Source: Streptomyces sp. DG1A-41
GTDB taxonomy: Bacteria; Actinomycetota; Actinomycetes; Streptomycetales; Streptomycetaceae
Length of the DNA stretch: 64,000 nt
Direction of reading: 5' to 3'
Assembly (NCBI RefSeq): GCF_037055355.1
Contig: NZ_CP146350.1
Location: 124,001 to 188,000, forward strand
Numbering within the stretch: the first letter of the stretch is position 1; each line of letters starts with the position of its first letter. This document shows positions 49,784 through 58,763 of the stretch, in pieces. Under the pieces are notes generated by a model. The model had not been told where the DNA came from and searched no databases. It saw only the letters and a list, made by a program, of their open reading frames with translations. The position numbers were made by a program, and so were the translations under genes.

Positions 49784-51289
49784 GTGTCTGACTCCTCACG
49801 CGATACCGCCGAAGGCGCCGGCTGGGGTACCGGCGAGCACGGCGCCTACCGGCAGTTGATGCCGCAGAAGGTCGAGAAGATCTCCTGGCTGGACCCGAGG
49901 ATGCTGTGGGCCGCCCGCAACGGCGTGCTGGCCTCCTGGTTCGGGGACCCCACCGGGCGCACCCGCGGCCGGTGGGTGGCACAGCGCGCGGCCGCCGGCG
50001 CACCGGCCGACAAGGTGATCCGGCGGGACGACCCGGACCGGTTCTCCTTCCTGGTCATCGGCGACACGGGCGAGGGCGACGACCCCCAGTACGCCGTCGT
50101 GCCGGGCTTTCTGAAGACCGGTCAGGACACCCGTTTCGCCGTACTGGCCAGTGACGTGATCTACCCGGTGGGCAGCGCGGACGACTACGGCACCAAGTTC
50201 TTCCGCCCTTACCGGGACTACCGGGCGCCGATCTACGCGATACCCGGCAACCACGACTGGTACGAGGATCTCGGCGGCTTCATGCGCGTCTTCTGCGACG
50301 ACGCCCGGCCGCTGCCGCCCGAGCCCCGGCCGCGTCCGCTGACCCGGGCCTGGCTGCGGTCGCTGCTGTGGCACCGCCCGCGTCCGGACGACGGCCGGCA
50401 TCTCGCCGAGGCACGCTCGTTGCGCTCGGCACCCGCCCAACAGGCCGTCCAGCCGGGCCCGTACTGGGCGATCGACGCGGGGCCGGTGCGGATCATAGGC
50501 ATCGACACGGGCCTGCTGGGCACCCTCGACGCCGAGCAGGGAGCCTGGCTGCGCGGGGTCTCCCAGGGGTCGCGCCCGAAGATCCTGGTCACCGGCTCGC
50601 CCTTGTACGTGGACGGCAGGCGCGAGCCGTGCGCCATCGAAGGGGGCGGCACGGTCGACGACATCGTCCGCGACCCGGCCCACCACTACGTGGCGGCGAT
50701 AGGCGGCGACATCCACAACTACCAGCGCTATCCGGTCCGTCTGGCCGACGGACGCACCATTCAGTACGTGGTCGCGGGCGGCGGCGGGGCATTCATGCAC
50801 GCCACCCACACCATCCCCCGCGTCAACGTCGCGAACGTGACCGAAGGGGACTTCCGCTGCTATCCACTGCGCGGCGACTCCCTCGCCTTCTACAGCCGGC
50901 TCTACGGCCGTCGGCTGCGCATGCCCCGCTTCTTCACCCTCACCGAGGCGGAGGCGACGGCCGTGATCGCCGAGCGCCTGGGCATCCCCCCGACCCGTGT
51001 CCCGGACGCGGCCACCCGCGTCACCCGGCGCGTCCGGCTGGTCGCCGGGCTGCTCGGCACCGGCCGCCGGCCCGACCGGGCCAAGCGGTTCCGGCTGCCC
51101 GTGCGCAAGATCTACACGTCGCTGTTCTCGCCGAGCTCGGCGACGTACAGCCCGCCGTTCTTCAAGTGCTTCCTGCGCCTGGACGTCTCCCCGGAAGCGG
51201 TCCGGCTGCGCTGCTACGCGGCCACCGGCAACCGCGCGCAGGAACTCGCCCCGCCGGTCGAGGACGAGGTGACGATCCCGCTGCGCTGA
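49784..51289 (+). CDS. Calcineurin-like metallophosphoesterase
   Basis: Cytoplasmic phosphoesterase of 501 aa, starting at a GTG at 49784. Metal motifs: FLVIGDTGEGDD (Asp in place of the usual DxH first pair), VLASDVIYPVGSADDY, AIPGNHDWYEDLGG (GNHD), ILVTGSPLYVDGRR and AIGGDIHNYQRYP (GGDIHN). The second half, from the Pro/Arg-rich RPLPPEPRPRPL to VTIPLR at the end, has no domain I recognise. Likely substrate unknown. The ribosome site is weak, and the gene may be co-transcribed with the MHYT gene upstream. Confidence 0.85.
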   Translation: MSDSSRDTAEGAGWGTGEHGAYRQLMPQKVEKISWLDPRMLWAARNGVLASWFGDPTGRTRGRWVAQRAAAGAPADKVIRRDDPDRFSFLVIGDTGEGDDPQYAVVPGFLKTGQDTRFAVLASDVIYPVGSADDYGTKFFRPYRDYRAPIYAIPGNHDWYEDLGGFMRVFCDDARPLPPEPRPRPLTRAWLRSLLWHRPRPDDGRHLAEARSLRSAPAQQAVQPGPYWAIDAGPVRIIGIDTGLLGTLDAEQGAWLRGVSQGSRPKILVTGSPLYVDGRREPCAIEGGGTVDDIVRDPAHHYVAAIGGDIHNYQRYPVRLADGRTIQYVVAGGGGAFMHATHTIPRVNVANVTEGDFRCYPLRGDSLAFYSRLYGRRLRMPRFFTLTEAEATAVIAERLGIPPTRVPDAATRVTRRVRLVAGLLGTGRRPDRAKRFRLPVRKIYTSLFSPSSATYSPPFFKCFLRLDVSPEAVRLRCYAATGNRAQELAPPVEDEVTIPLR

Positions 51290-51357
51290 CCCGGTACGGC
51301 GGAAACCGGCGAGCGGGAACAGCACGGGCCGCTGCCGGGTTGGCCCAGCCGTACCCT

Positions 51358-51371
51358 ATTGAACCTTCAAT
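51358..51371. promoter_or_regulatory. AT-rich inverted repeat upstream of the LLM oxidoreductase
   Basis: ATTGAACCTTCAAT has perfect 6-nt arms around CC and ends 12 nt before the GTG start at 51384. Such a symmetric, AT-rich element next to a start is typical of MarR- or TetR-type operators; the cognate regulator is not in the window. Confidence 0.5.
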
Positions 51372-51383
51372 GACGGAGGGCCC

Positions 51384-52412
51384 GTGCCACCGACCTCACG
51401 ACCGCTGCGCAAGCTGGGCTTCCTGACCATCGGGCTGTTCGACGAGGCGGATCCGCGGCGCGGCCACGAGTCGACGCTGGAGATCATCGAGCTGGGCGAG
51501 CGGCTCGGCTTCGACAGCGCGTGGGTGCGCCACCGCCATCTCCAGTACGGCATCTCCTCCCCCGTCGCCGTCCTGTCCGCGGCCTCGCAGCGCACCCGCC
51601 GCATCGAGCTCGGCACGGCCGTCATCCCGCTCGGCTGGGAGAACCCGCTGCGCCTCGCCGAGGACCTGGCCACCGTCGACCTGCTGTCCGGCGGCCGGCT
51701 CAACCCGGGCGTCAGCGTGGGCCCGCCGATGCACTTCGACCAGGTCAAGGGCGCGCTCTACCCGGACACGGCGGACGCCGAGGACTTCGGCTACGGGCGG
51801 GCGGAGCGGCTGCTGGACTTCGTACGGGGCAAACCGGCGACGGACTTCAGCGGGACGGAAGGCTTCGAGACCTTCTCCAACCGGATACAGCCCCACTCCC
51901 CCGGCCTGGGCCGACGCATGTGGTACGGCGGCGGCAGCCTGCGGTCGGTCCGGTGGGCCGGCGAGCACGGCATGAACCTCCTCACCAGCAGCGTCGTGAA
52001 GGCCGAAGACCCCGGCGGGCCTTACGACTTCGCGCGGATCCAGCTCTCCCACATCCGCGCCTTCCGCGCCGCCCACCCCGACGGCGAGGCCGCCCGCGTC
52101 TCGCAGGGCCTCGTCGTCATCCCCACGGACTCCGCATCGCCCGAGCAGCGCGCCCGCTACGAGAAGTACGCCGCCGAGCGCACTCCCCGTACGGCCGCAC
52201 CACAGGGACCGGCGCGGCTGCTGTTCGCGCCGGACCTGGTGGGGACCTCGGAGGAGATCGCCGAACTGCTGCACGCGCACGCCGCGTTCCGGGAGGTGGA
52301 CGAGGTCGCGTTCGCACTGCCGTTCACCTTCGAGCACGAGGACTACGTACAGATCCTCACCGACACGGCGACAAAGCTCGGCCCGGCGCTGGGGTGGCGA
52401 CCGGGCGCGTAG
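51384..52412 (+). CDS. LLM-class flavin-dependent oxidoreductase
   Basis: Luciferase-like monooxygenase, FMN- or F420-dependent (342 aa). GTG 51384 follows GGAGGG. The TIM-barrel start is KLGFLTIGLFDEADPRRGHE, then IELGERLGFDSAWVRHRHLQ, LGTAVIPLGWENPLRLAEDL and LLSGGRLNPGVSVG, all typical of the family. RRMWYGGGSLRSVRWAGEHG is the C-terminal cofactor-contacting part. Cofactor and substrate cannot be decided from sequence. It is followed by a large hairpin and a convergent TauD-type gene. Confidence 0.88.
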   Translation: MPPTSRPLRKLGFLTIGLFDEADPRRGHESTLEIIELGERLGFDSAWVRHRHLQYGISSPVAVLSAASQRTRRIELGTAVIPLGWENPLRLAEDLATVDLLSGGRLNPGVSVGPPMHFDQVKGALYPDTADAEDFGYGRAERLLDFVRGKPATDFSGTEGFETFSNRIQPHSPGLGRRMWYGGGSLRSVRWAGEHGMNLLTSSVVKAEDPGGPYDFARIQLSHIRAFRAAHPDGEAARVSQGLVVIPTDSASPEQRARYEKYAAERTPRTAAPQGPARLLFAPDLVGTSEEIAELLHAHAAFREVDEVAFALPFTFEHEDYVQILTDTATKLGPALGWRPGA

Positions 52413-52982
52413 GCCTCCGGTGGACCAGGTCGGCCGGGAGACGGGGCGCCTTTGGCGGACCGGGTTGCCCGGAAGGCGGCACATCCCGGCGCACCGGGTC
52501 ACCCTGGGTGCGGCGCGCCGCGGCCGGACCGGGTCACCCCAGAAGCGACGCACCCAGGGTGACCCGGTGCGCCGGAGGCGGCGCGCTGGAGGCCGTCGAC
52601 GCCGACGCCGCCGGGGGCACCCGGCAGCCGCCGATGCTCGGAAGGGGACGTGTCGGGGGGTGCCCGCCCCCAGCGGTTGGTGCGTCACGGAGTCAGTCGG
52701 TGTCCGACCCCATCGCGCCTTCCGAGGACGGACACCCCGGGCACGGCCCCGCCCCACAACCACCGCGAAGACGCCGAGCGCACCCCCGGCGCCCCGGGTC
52801 GCCCCAGGTCGCCTGGAGGCGCCGCCCGCCTCCCCGGCCCAGGAGCAGACCGCCACGGAGTCGCAGGCGGCTTTCCGGGAGAAGGCCGTGGCGTCCGACT
52901 CGCCCCGTGCGGCGTACCCCGGCCGGACCAGGTCGTCGCGGAGACGGCGCATCCCCGGCCGGCCCGTCGGGCCCCGCACAGG
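52413..52982. repeat. 570-bp gene-free region with GC-rich repeats
   Basis: No gene on either strand. The part 52440-52620 repeats GGACCGGGT and GCACCGGGTCACCC-like words and contains a long hairpin (52486-52575). The rest holds short diverged copies such as GGCGCATCCC-like pieces, without an open frame of normal bias. It looks like the other repeat blocks in the window (21.5-22.1 kb, 32.4-33.2 kb) in composition, not clearly in sequence. Confidence 0.55.
52486..52575. terminator. 27-bp inverted repeat between convergent genes
   Basis: Left arm 52486-52512 and right arm 52549-52575 are perfect complements over 27 nt (core GGTCACCCTGGGTGCG against CGCACCCAGGGTGACC), with a 36-nt loop. Each arm is itself partly palindromic. 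It lies 74 nt after the LLM gene stop, facing the TauD-type gene. It could act as a bidirectional terminator. Confidence 0.65.
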
Positions 52983-53957
52983 TCACCAGCGGCCGGGGGC
53001 GCTCCCGGTGATCGGCTCCGACGCCTTGCCGTCCACCCCGACAGGCACGTCCCCGGCGAGCATCACCCGGTGCATGATCCGCGGGTGGTCGAGGTGTGCG
53101 GTGTCGCCGGGAGCCAGATGCATCGTGGCGCGGTTGTCCCAGAACGCCACGCTGCCCGGCTCCCAGCGGAACCGGACCGTGTACTCGGGCCGGACCGCCT
53201 GCTCCAGCAGCATCTGAAGGATCGCGCCGCTCTCGGGCCGGGAGAGGCCGGCGATCTGCTCGACGTAGTAGCCGTTGACGTAGAGGATCCGCTCGCCCGT
53301 CTCCGGGTGGACGCGCACCAGGGGGTGCAGCGTGGCGACCTGACGGTCCAGCAGGTGGCGGACGTACGCGTCGTCGCCGGGCCGGGGCTGGTAGCCGACG
53401 CCGAGCCGGTGCTCGGCCCGCAGGCCGTCGACGAACTCCCGCAGCGGCGCGGAGAGTCCGGCGTACGCCGCCGCGAGGTTCGACCAGGTGGTGTCGCCGC
53501 CGTAGGGCGGCACGGTCTCGGCGCGCAGGATCGTCGCGGCGGGCGGGTCGACGCGGGCGCCGTGGTCGCAGTGCCAGCCGCGCAGCAGGGTGTGGCGGCG
53601 GCGCCGTAGCCACTCGTCGTGCTCCATGCCGAACCGCCCGCCCAACTCCAGCCGGTCGGCGGTCGTCTCGATCTCGGGGAAGTCCGGCGGCGAGGCCTTG
53701 CCGCGCCGCGGCAGCACCACCGTCTCACCGAACCGGCGCGCGAACGCCACATGCCCGGCGTGGTCCAGCCGCTGTCCCCGGAAGAACACCACCTTCCACC
53801 GCAGCACAGCCGCCCTGATCGCGGCGACCACGGCGTCGTCGAGGTCCGCGGCCAGGTCGACCCCCCTGATCTCGGCGCCGATGTGCCCGGCGACCGGCTC
53901 CACCCCCACCCCGGCGTCCCGCACCGCCTCGTCCGTCATCGCGCTGTCCGTCGTCAT
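52983..53957 (-). CDS. TauD/TfdA family Fe(II)/2-oxoglutarate dioxygenase
   Basis: Non-heme iron oxygenase of 324 aa from ATG 53957 with GGAG six bases upstream. The metal site is the His-x-Asp in GWHCDHGARVDPPAA and the distal His in HPRIMHRVMLAGD, with the 2-oxoglutarate-binding Arg in that last segment. VVFFRGQRLDHAGHVAFARR and FGETVVLPRRG are the N-terminal family features, and GSVAFWDNRATMHLAPGD is the strand before the distal His. Family members oxidise taurine, alkylsulfates, aryloxyalkanoates or antibiotic precursors; the substrate here is open. Confidence 0.9.
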   Translation of the reverse strand: MTTDSAMTDEAVRDAGVGVEPVAGHIGAEIRGVDLAADLDDAVVAAIRAAVLRWKVVFFRGQRLDHAGHVAFARRFGETVVLPRRGKASPPDFPEIETTADRLELGGRFGMEHDEWLRRRRHTLLRGWHCDHGARVDPPAATILRAETVPPYGGDTTWSNLAAAYAGLSAPLREFVDGLRAEHRLGVGYQPRPGDDAYVRHLLDRQVATLHPLVRVHPETGERILYVNGYYVEQIAGLSRPESGAILQMLLEQAVRPEYTVRFRWEPGSVAFWDNRATMHLAPGDTAHLDHPRIMHRVMLAGDVPVGVDGKASEPITGSAPGRW

Positions 53958-54083
53958 GAGCACTCCGCTGGTCGTGGGCGTGGTCGTGCCTTCCGGAAGA
54001 TCGTGACAGCGATCCCCGCCCGGGGCGACACCGCACCGGCGGGCTGTCCACCTGACTCGTTGCAGGCCACCGTGTCGCGCGTC

Positions 54084-54112
54084 TTGACATGCCCGGGTCG
54101 CGCTCACATCAT
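54084..54112 (+). promoter_or_regulatory. Candidate promoter of the fructan-uptake operon
   Basis: TTGACA at 54084-54089 is a perfect -35 box. Seventeen bases later CATCAT (54107-54112) is a weak -10. The binding-protein ATG follows at 54153. The -10 is the uncertain part. Confidence 0.4.
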
Positions 54113-54130
54113 CTGGGCATTGGCCCTGAA

Positions 54131-54144
54131 CTAACACGAGTTAG
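54131..54144. promoter_or_regulatory. LacI-type operator in front of the fructan-uptake operon
   Basis: CTAACACGAGTTAG is an inverted repeat (6 of 7 pairs) with the central CG typical of LacI-family operators, eight bases upstream of the binding-protein ATG. The LacI gene at 58726-59808 is the obvious candidate regulator. Confidence 0.6.
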
Positions 54145-54152
54145 GCCTCACA

Positions 54153-55562
54153 ATGACCGACTCGCACCTCACCCGCCGCACGCTGTTGCGGTACGGCGCC
54201 TACGGCACGGGGGCCGCCGCCCTGGCCGGCACCGCCGCGAGCTGGGACCGGCTCACCGGAGCCGACATCCCCGGCCGTGACGACGGCTCCCTCGTCGTCG
54301 CCACCCTGGGCCCCGCCTACGGGCCGGAGGCCATCCGCACGCTGCGCGAGGGCTTCCGCGAGCTGCACCCCGACATCAAGCTCCAGATCAACGCCGTGCA
54401 GGCCGTGGACTGGTCGGACTTCTTCGCGAAGATCCTCACGCAGGTGGCCGCGGGCACCGCCCCCGATCTGGTGTACGTCGCCACCGAGGGCGTGCAGCTC
54501 TTCGCGCAGCGGCTCGGCGTGGCCCTGGACAAGTGGGTGAAGCGGGACGCGGCCGAGCTGAGGGAGTACTTCGCCGACGTCCACCCGTCGCTGGTGGAGT
54601 CGATGATGTACGAGGGCAGCCTCTTCCAGCTGCCGGTGGAGTTCAACGCGGCCGACATGTACCTCAACCGCCAGGTGCTGCGCCGGGCCGGCGCGGAGTA
54701 CCCGCCGGCCGACTGGACCCGCGACGGCTTCACGACGCTGCTGCGGGACATGAAGCGGGCGAGCGGCTCCCGCTTCACGCCCTACTTCTGGACCAACCGG
54801 CTGTGGGGCGGCGTGGTGCCCTGGCTGTTCGCGAACGGCACCAATCTGCTCGCGGAGTCCAAGGCGCCCGGCGGCGAGTGGCTGTGGGACTCCTTCTACC
54901 CGGCCGACCAGCGCAGGGGCCGCGGGGGCGGCTTCCGGTGGACGACCCCGCAGGCCACGCACGACCGGGTGGAGGAGGTCTACGACTATCTCGCCTCCCT
55001 CGTCCAAGACGGCCTGTGCACCCGTCCCGAGGGCGGCAACGGCCAGAACCTCATCGGCGTGTTCTCCACCGGCCGGGTCGGTGTCACCCCGGCAGGCGGC
55101 TTCTGGGCGGGCGGCCTGCACCTGGCGGGGATGCGGCGGGACGGGTTCGACGTGCAGTACTTCCCGCGCTGGCGCACCCAGCGCATGCAGTACGGCGCGG
55201 CGGGCTACGCGCTGCTGCGCACCTCCAAGAGGCAGGAGGAGGCCTGGGAGTTCATCAAGTACGCGGCCCGCAAGGACACCCTGACACGGCTGTTCACGAC
55301 GAACCAGACCACCCCGGCCCGCCGCTCGATGCTGACCGCGGACCGCTACGCGCAGACCGGCCCGGCGCACTGGCCGGTGTTCTACGACACCCTCGACCGG
55401 TTCCCCGACACGGGACCGATCCCGGCGCCGCCGCAGGTCGCCGAGGTCGAGCAGCTGCTGCTCAAGCACACCGGCACGGCCCTGGCCTCCCCGCGCTCGG
55501 TGCGTCCCGCGCTGCGCCGGTTGCAGGGCGACCTGGAGAAGGCCATGGAGCGTGACGTATGA
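54153..55562 (+). CDS. Sugar ABC transporter substrate-binding protein
   Basis: Extracellular solute-binding protein of family 1 (469 aa). The N-terminus MTDSHLTRRTLLRYGAYGTG is a Tat-type signal (RR at 8-9); there is no lipobox cysteine, so the protein is soluble or otherwise anchored. Domain features are LVVATLGPAYGPEAIRTLRE, FRELHPDIKLQINAVQAVDW, AGTAPDLVYVATEGVQLFAQ and QLPVEFNAADMYLNRQVLR. It is the first gene of a coupled operon with two permeases and a GH32 enzyme, so it probably binds sucrose or fructo-oligosaccharides. Its stop overlaps the permease start (ATGA). Confidence 0.92.
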   Translation: MTDSHLTRRTLLRYGAYGTGAAALAGTAASWDRLTGADIPGRDDGSLVVATLGPAYGPEAIRTLREGFRELHPDIKLQINAVQAVDWSDFFAKILTQVAAGTAPDLVYVATEGVQLFAQRLGVALDKWVKRDAAELREYFADVHPSLVESMMYEGSLFQLPVEFNAADMYLNRQVLRRAGAEYPPADWTRDGFTTLLRDMKRASGSRFTPYFWTNRLWGGVVPWLFANGTNLLAESKAPGGEWLWDSFYPADQRRGRGGGFRWTTPQATHDRVEEVYDYLASLVQDGLCTRPEGGNGQNLIGVFSTGRVGVTPAGGFWAGGLHLAGMRRDGFDVQYFPRWRTQRMQYGAAGYALLRTSKRQEEAWEFIKYAARKDTLTRLFTTNQTTPARRSMLTADRYAQTGPAHWPVFYDTLDRFPDTGPIPAPPQVAEVEQLLLKHTGTALASPRSVRPALRRLQGDLEKAMERDV

Positions 55563-56515
55563 CGAACACTCAGGTACCGCCCGCGCGAGCCGAACGGCCG
55601 AAGGCCCCGCCCGTCAAGGACACACCGCGTCCCTCGGCCCGCGACCGCGGCACCCGGCTGCTGGCCACGCTGTTCCTGGCCCCGACGATCGTCGGCATCG
55701 TCGTGTTCACGGTCGTCCCCATCGTCGGCTCGGTGGTGCTGAGCCTGTTCCACTGGAACGTGATCGACTCGCCGCGCTTCGCCGGCGGCTCCAACTACGG
55801 CGCGGTGTTCGGCGACGAGACCGTGCTGGTCTCCTTCCGCAACACCCTCGTCTTCATGGTGTTCGCGGTGGCGCTGCAACTGCTCGTCGCGCTGGTGCTC
55901 GCGCTGACACTGAACGGGCGGATGCCCGTGTGGCTGCGCTCGGTGTTCCGCTCGGCGTTCTTCTTTCCGCTGGTGCTGTCCGCCGCGTCGATCTCGGTGG
56001 TGATGAAGTACCTGTTCAACCAGGACTTCGGGGTGGTCAACTGGCTGCTCGGCTTCGTCGGGATCGCGCCGGTGCCGTGGCTGACGTCGGAGACCGCGGC
56101 GATGGCGACCGTGGTCCTGGTCTACGTCTGGCAGCAGTTCGGCTTCTCGTTCCTGCTGTTCGTGGGCGGTCTGAACAACATCCCGAAGGAGATCCACGAG
56201 GCCGCCGCCCTGGACGGCGCGACCGGCCTGCGCAAGCACCTCACCGTCACGCTGCCGCTGCTGTCGCCGACGCTGCTGGTCGCCTCGGTGGTCGGCATCA
56301 TCAACGCGCTCCAGGTCTTCGAGCAGCCGTACGTCCTGACCGACGGCGGTCCCGGCGACTCGACCCGCACGGTCGTGATGGTGATCTACGAGACCGCGTT
56401 CGAGCAGCTCCGCTTCGGTGAGGCGTCCGCGGTCGGTGTGCTGCTGTTCGTGCTGATCACGGCGGTCACAGCCCTCCAGTTCCGGCTCAGCCGGCGTTTC
56501 GTCCACTACCAGTGA
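55559..56515 (+). CDS. Sugar ABC transporter permease (MalF-like)
   Basis: Inner-membrane permease of 318 aa with six hydrophobic segments after a Pro/Arg-rich N-terminal tail. The permease signature EAA loop reads EIHEAAALDGATGLRKHLTV, where the ATPase subunit docks. It starts at ATG 55559, overlapping the binding-protein stop, and its own stop overlaps the next gene (GTGA). No ATPase gene is in the operon. Streptomyces commonly energises such systems with the shared ATPase MsiK encoded elsewhere. Confidence 0.93.
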   Translation: MTNTQVPPARAERPKAPPVKDTPRPSARDRGTRLLATLFLAPTIVGIVVFTVVPIVGSVVLSLFHWNVIDSPRFAGGSNYGAVFGDETVLVSFRNTLVFMVFAVALQLLVALVLALTLNGRMPVWLRSVFRSAFFFPLVLSAASISVVMKYLFNQDFGVVNWLLGFVGIAPVPWLTSETAAMATVVLVYVWQQFGFSFLLFVGGLNNIPKEIHEAAALDGATGLRKHLTVTLPLLSPTLLVASVVGIINALQVFEQPYVLTDGGPGDSTRTVVMVIYETAFEQLRFGEASAVGVLLFVLITAVTALQFRLSRRFVHYQ

Positions 56516-57384
56516 GCCGGGTGAGCCCCTTGAGCCAAGCAACCCTGTCCTTCAGCCGTGCGCGCCACGGGCTGGCGCCGTGGGCGCGGATCGCCGGGCT
56601 GACGGTGTGCGCCCTGCTCACGCTCGGCCCGGTGGTGTGGACGGTGTCCACCTCGCTGCGCACGCCCGCCGAGGCGTTCGACCTGCCGCCGCAGCTCATC
56701 CCGTCCGACCCGTCGACCGAGGCGTACCGGGGGGTGTTCGACCAGATCGACGTATGGCTGCTCGCCCTCAACTCGACGCTGGTCACGGGCCTGATCGCGG
56801 TCGGCCAGATGATCACGGCGGGGCTGGCCGGATACGCCTTCGCCCGCCTGGAGTTCCGCTTCAAGAAGCCGCTGTTCGCCCTGGTCCTGGCGACGATGAT
56901 GGTGCCCTTGCAGGTCACGATCGTTCCGGTGTTCCTGGTCCTGAAGTCGATGAGTTTGACCGACACCCTGCTCGGGCTGATCATCCCGGCCTTCCCGACG
57001 GCGTTCGGCACGTTCCTGATGCGGCAGTACTTCCTGGGCATGCCCAAGGATCTGGGCGAGGCCGCGATGCTGGACGGTGCCGGGCCCTGGCGGACGTTCC
57101 GGTCGGTGTACGCCCCGCTGGCCGCGCCGGGCCTCGCGATCGTCGGCGTCCTGGCCTTCAACTACCACTGGAACGAGTTCTTCCGGCCGCTGATCCTCGA
57201 AACGTCGGGCCAGAACTACACGTTGCCGCTGGGCCTGGTCTCCCTCCAGGGCAACCTCGGCACCGGCTCCATCTCCGTGGTGCTCGCCGGTGTCGTCCTC
57301 TCCATGATCCCCGCCGTCGCGGTGTTCGTCGTCGGCCAACGCCCTCTGCGTGAGGGCATCACGTCCGCAGGAGTCAACCGTTGA
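56512..57384 (+). CDS. Sugar ABC transporter permease (MalG-like)
   Basis: Second permease, 290 aa from GTG 56512 overlapping the first permease stop. Six hydrophobic segments; EAA loop GEAAMLDGAGPWRTFRSVYA and the typical C-terminus FNYHWNEFFRPLILETSGQN. A decayed relative of this gene type lies at 61718-62322. The stop overlaps the TTG start of the GH32 gene. Confidence 0.93.
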   Translation: MSRVSPLSQATLSFSRARHGLAPWARIAGLTVCALLTLGPVVWTVSTSLRTPAEAFDLPPQLIPSDPSTEAYRGVFDQIDVWLLALNSTLVTGLIAVGQMITAGLAGYAFARLEFRFKKPLFALVLATMMVPLQVTIVPVFLVLKSMSLTDTLLGLIIPAFPTAFGTFLMRQYFLGMPKDLGEAAMLDGAGPWRTFRSVYAPLAAPGLAIVGVLAFNYHWNEFFRPLILETSGQNYTLPLGLVSLQGNLGTGSISVVLAGVVLSMIPAVAVFVVGQRPLREGITSAGVNR

Positions 57385-58763
57385 GCCTCGCCGCTCCCCC
57401 GCAGGGCCCGCACGCCCCGCGCTTCAGGGTCCGCCCGCCCGCCAACTGGATGAACGACCCCAACGGCCCCTTCCGCCGGGGCGGCCGCTACCACCTCTTC
57501 TACCAGCACAACCCCGACGCCCCGGTGCACGCGAACGTCCACTGGGGCCACGCCTCCAGCGCCGACCTCGCCCGCTGGGAGCACCACCCGATCGCCCTCA
57601 CCCCGACCCCGGGCGGCCCGGACGAGGCGGGCTGCTGGTCCGGGTGCGTGGTCGACGACGGGGGCGTGCCGACGGCCGTCTACACCGGGGTCGACCGTGA
57701 CCACAGCGGGCTCGGCATGATCTGCCTGGCCCGGGCGGCGGATCCGGACGACCCCGCGCTGACCGACTGGACTGCCCTGCCGACGCCGGTGGTGACGGGT
57801 CCGCCCGCGGGCCTGGACGTGGTGATGTTCCGCGACCCGTTCGTCTTCCGGCACGACGGACGGCGGTGGGCGCTGGTCGGCGCGGGCCACGCCGACGGTA
57901 CGCCGTCCGTCCTGCTGTACGACTGCGACGACCTGAGCGACTGGCGCTTCGCGGGTGTGCTCCTGGACGGCCGGGACCCGGCCGCCGCGGCGGCGTTCGG
58001 CGACCGGGCGACCGGCTGGGAGTGCCCGCAGCTGTACGCGACGCGGGGCGGCGAGTGGGTGCTGGTCGTGTCCCTGTGGGACGGCGACCCGTGGACCACC
58101 GGCTATCTGACGGGATGTCTGGACACGGACCTGCGCTTCTGCGCCCGGGCGGGCGGCCTGCTCGACCACGGCCGCGACTTCTACGCGCCCGCCGTGCTCC
58201 AGGAACCGGACCGGGCCCTGATGTGGGGCTGGTCGTGGGAGGCCCGCGAGCAGGGCGAGGCCGACTGGGCCGGCGTCCTGACCGCACCCCGGGTCGTCGA
58301 CGTCCATCCGGACGGGGCGCTTCGGGTGACCCCGGCCCCGGAGCTGCACCGACTGCGCGCCGCCGAGCCGTTCGTCGTCGCCCCGGGCCGGGCCGCGCTG
58401 CCGACGGCCTACGACCTGACGGTCGGCGCCCGTGGTCACTCCACGGTGAGTCTGCTGCGGTCGTCCTCGGGCGCCGAGCTGACGGTCCGGCTGGACCCGG
58501 ACGGGGGCACCGTGACACTCGACCGGGCCGACTGGCCGCGCAAGGAGGCCGAGGCGGCGGCGCCGGTCGTGGTGCGGGTGCCGCCCGAGGAGGAGCTCAC
58601 GGTGCGTGTCCTCGCCGACGGCTCGCTGTACGAGCTGTTCGTCGGCGACCGGGCCGTGGTCACCGAGCGCGTCTACCACCGGCCCGACGACGTACGGGCG
58701 TTGAGGGTGTCGTCCGGCGCGGCTGTCACCGGATGGGAGCTGGTCCCACCGACGCGCGGCTGA
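57381..58763 (+). CDS. Intracellular GH32 beta-fructofuranosidase/levanase-type hydrolase
   Basis: Glycoside hydrolase family 32 enzyme (460 aa) that hydrolyses terminal fructosides of sucrose, inulin or levan oligomers. It begins at TTG 57381, overlapping the permease stop, and lacks a signal peptide, so it acts on imported sugars. Catalytic motifs: WMNDPNG with nucleophile Asp26, FRDP with Asp152, and GWECP with the acid/base Glu214. The C-terminal beta-sandwich (about 340-460) is complete. The 3' end overlaps the convergent LacI gene by 38 nt. Confidence 0.93.
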   Translation: MSLAAPPQGPHAPRFRVRPPANWMNDPNGPFRRGGRYHLFYQHNPDAPVHANVHWGHASSADLARWEHHPIALTPTPGGPDEAGCWSGCVVDDGGVPTAVYTGVDRDHSGLGMICLARAADPDDPALTDWTALPTPVVTGPPAGLDVVMFRDPFVFRHDGRRWALVGAGHADGTPSVLLYDCDDLSDWRFAGVLLDGRDPAAAAAFGDRATGWECPQLYATRGGEWVLVVSLWDGDPWTTGYLTGCLDTDLRFCARAGGLLDHGRDFYAPAVLQEPDRALMWGWSWEAREQGEADWAGVLTAPRVVDVHPDGALRVTPAPELHRLRAAEPFVVAPGRAALPTAYDLTVGARGHSTVSLLRSSSGAELTVRLDPDGGTVTLDRADWPRKEAEAAAPVVVRVPPEEELTVRVLADGSLYELFVGDRAVVTERVYHRPDDVRALRVSSGAAVTGWELVPPTRG

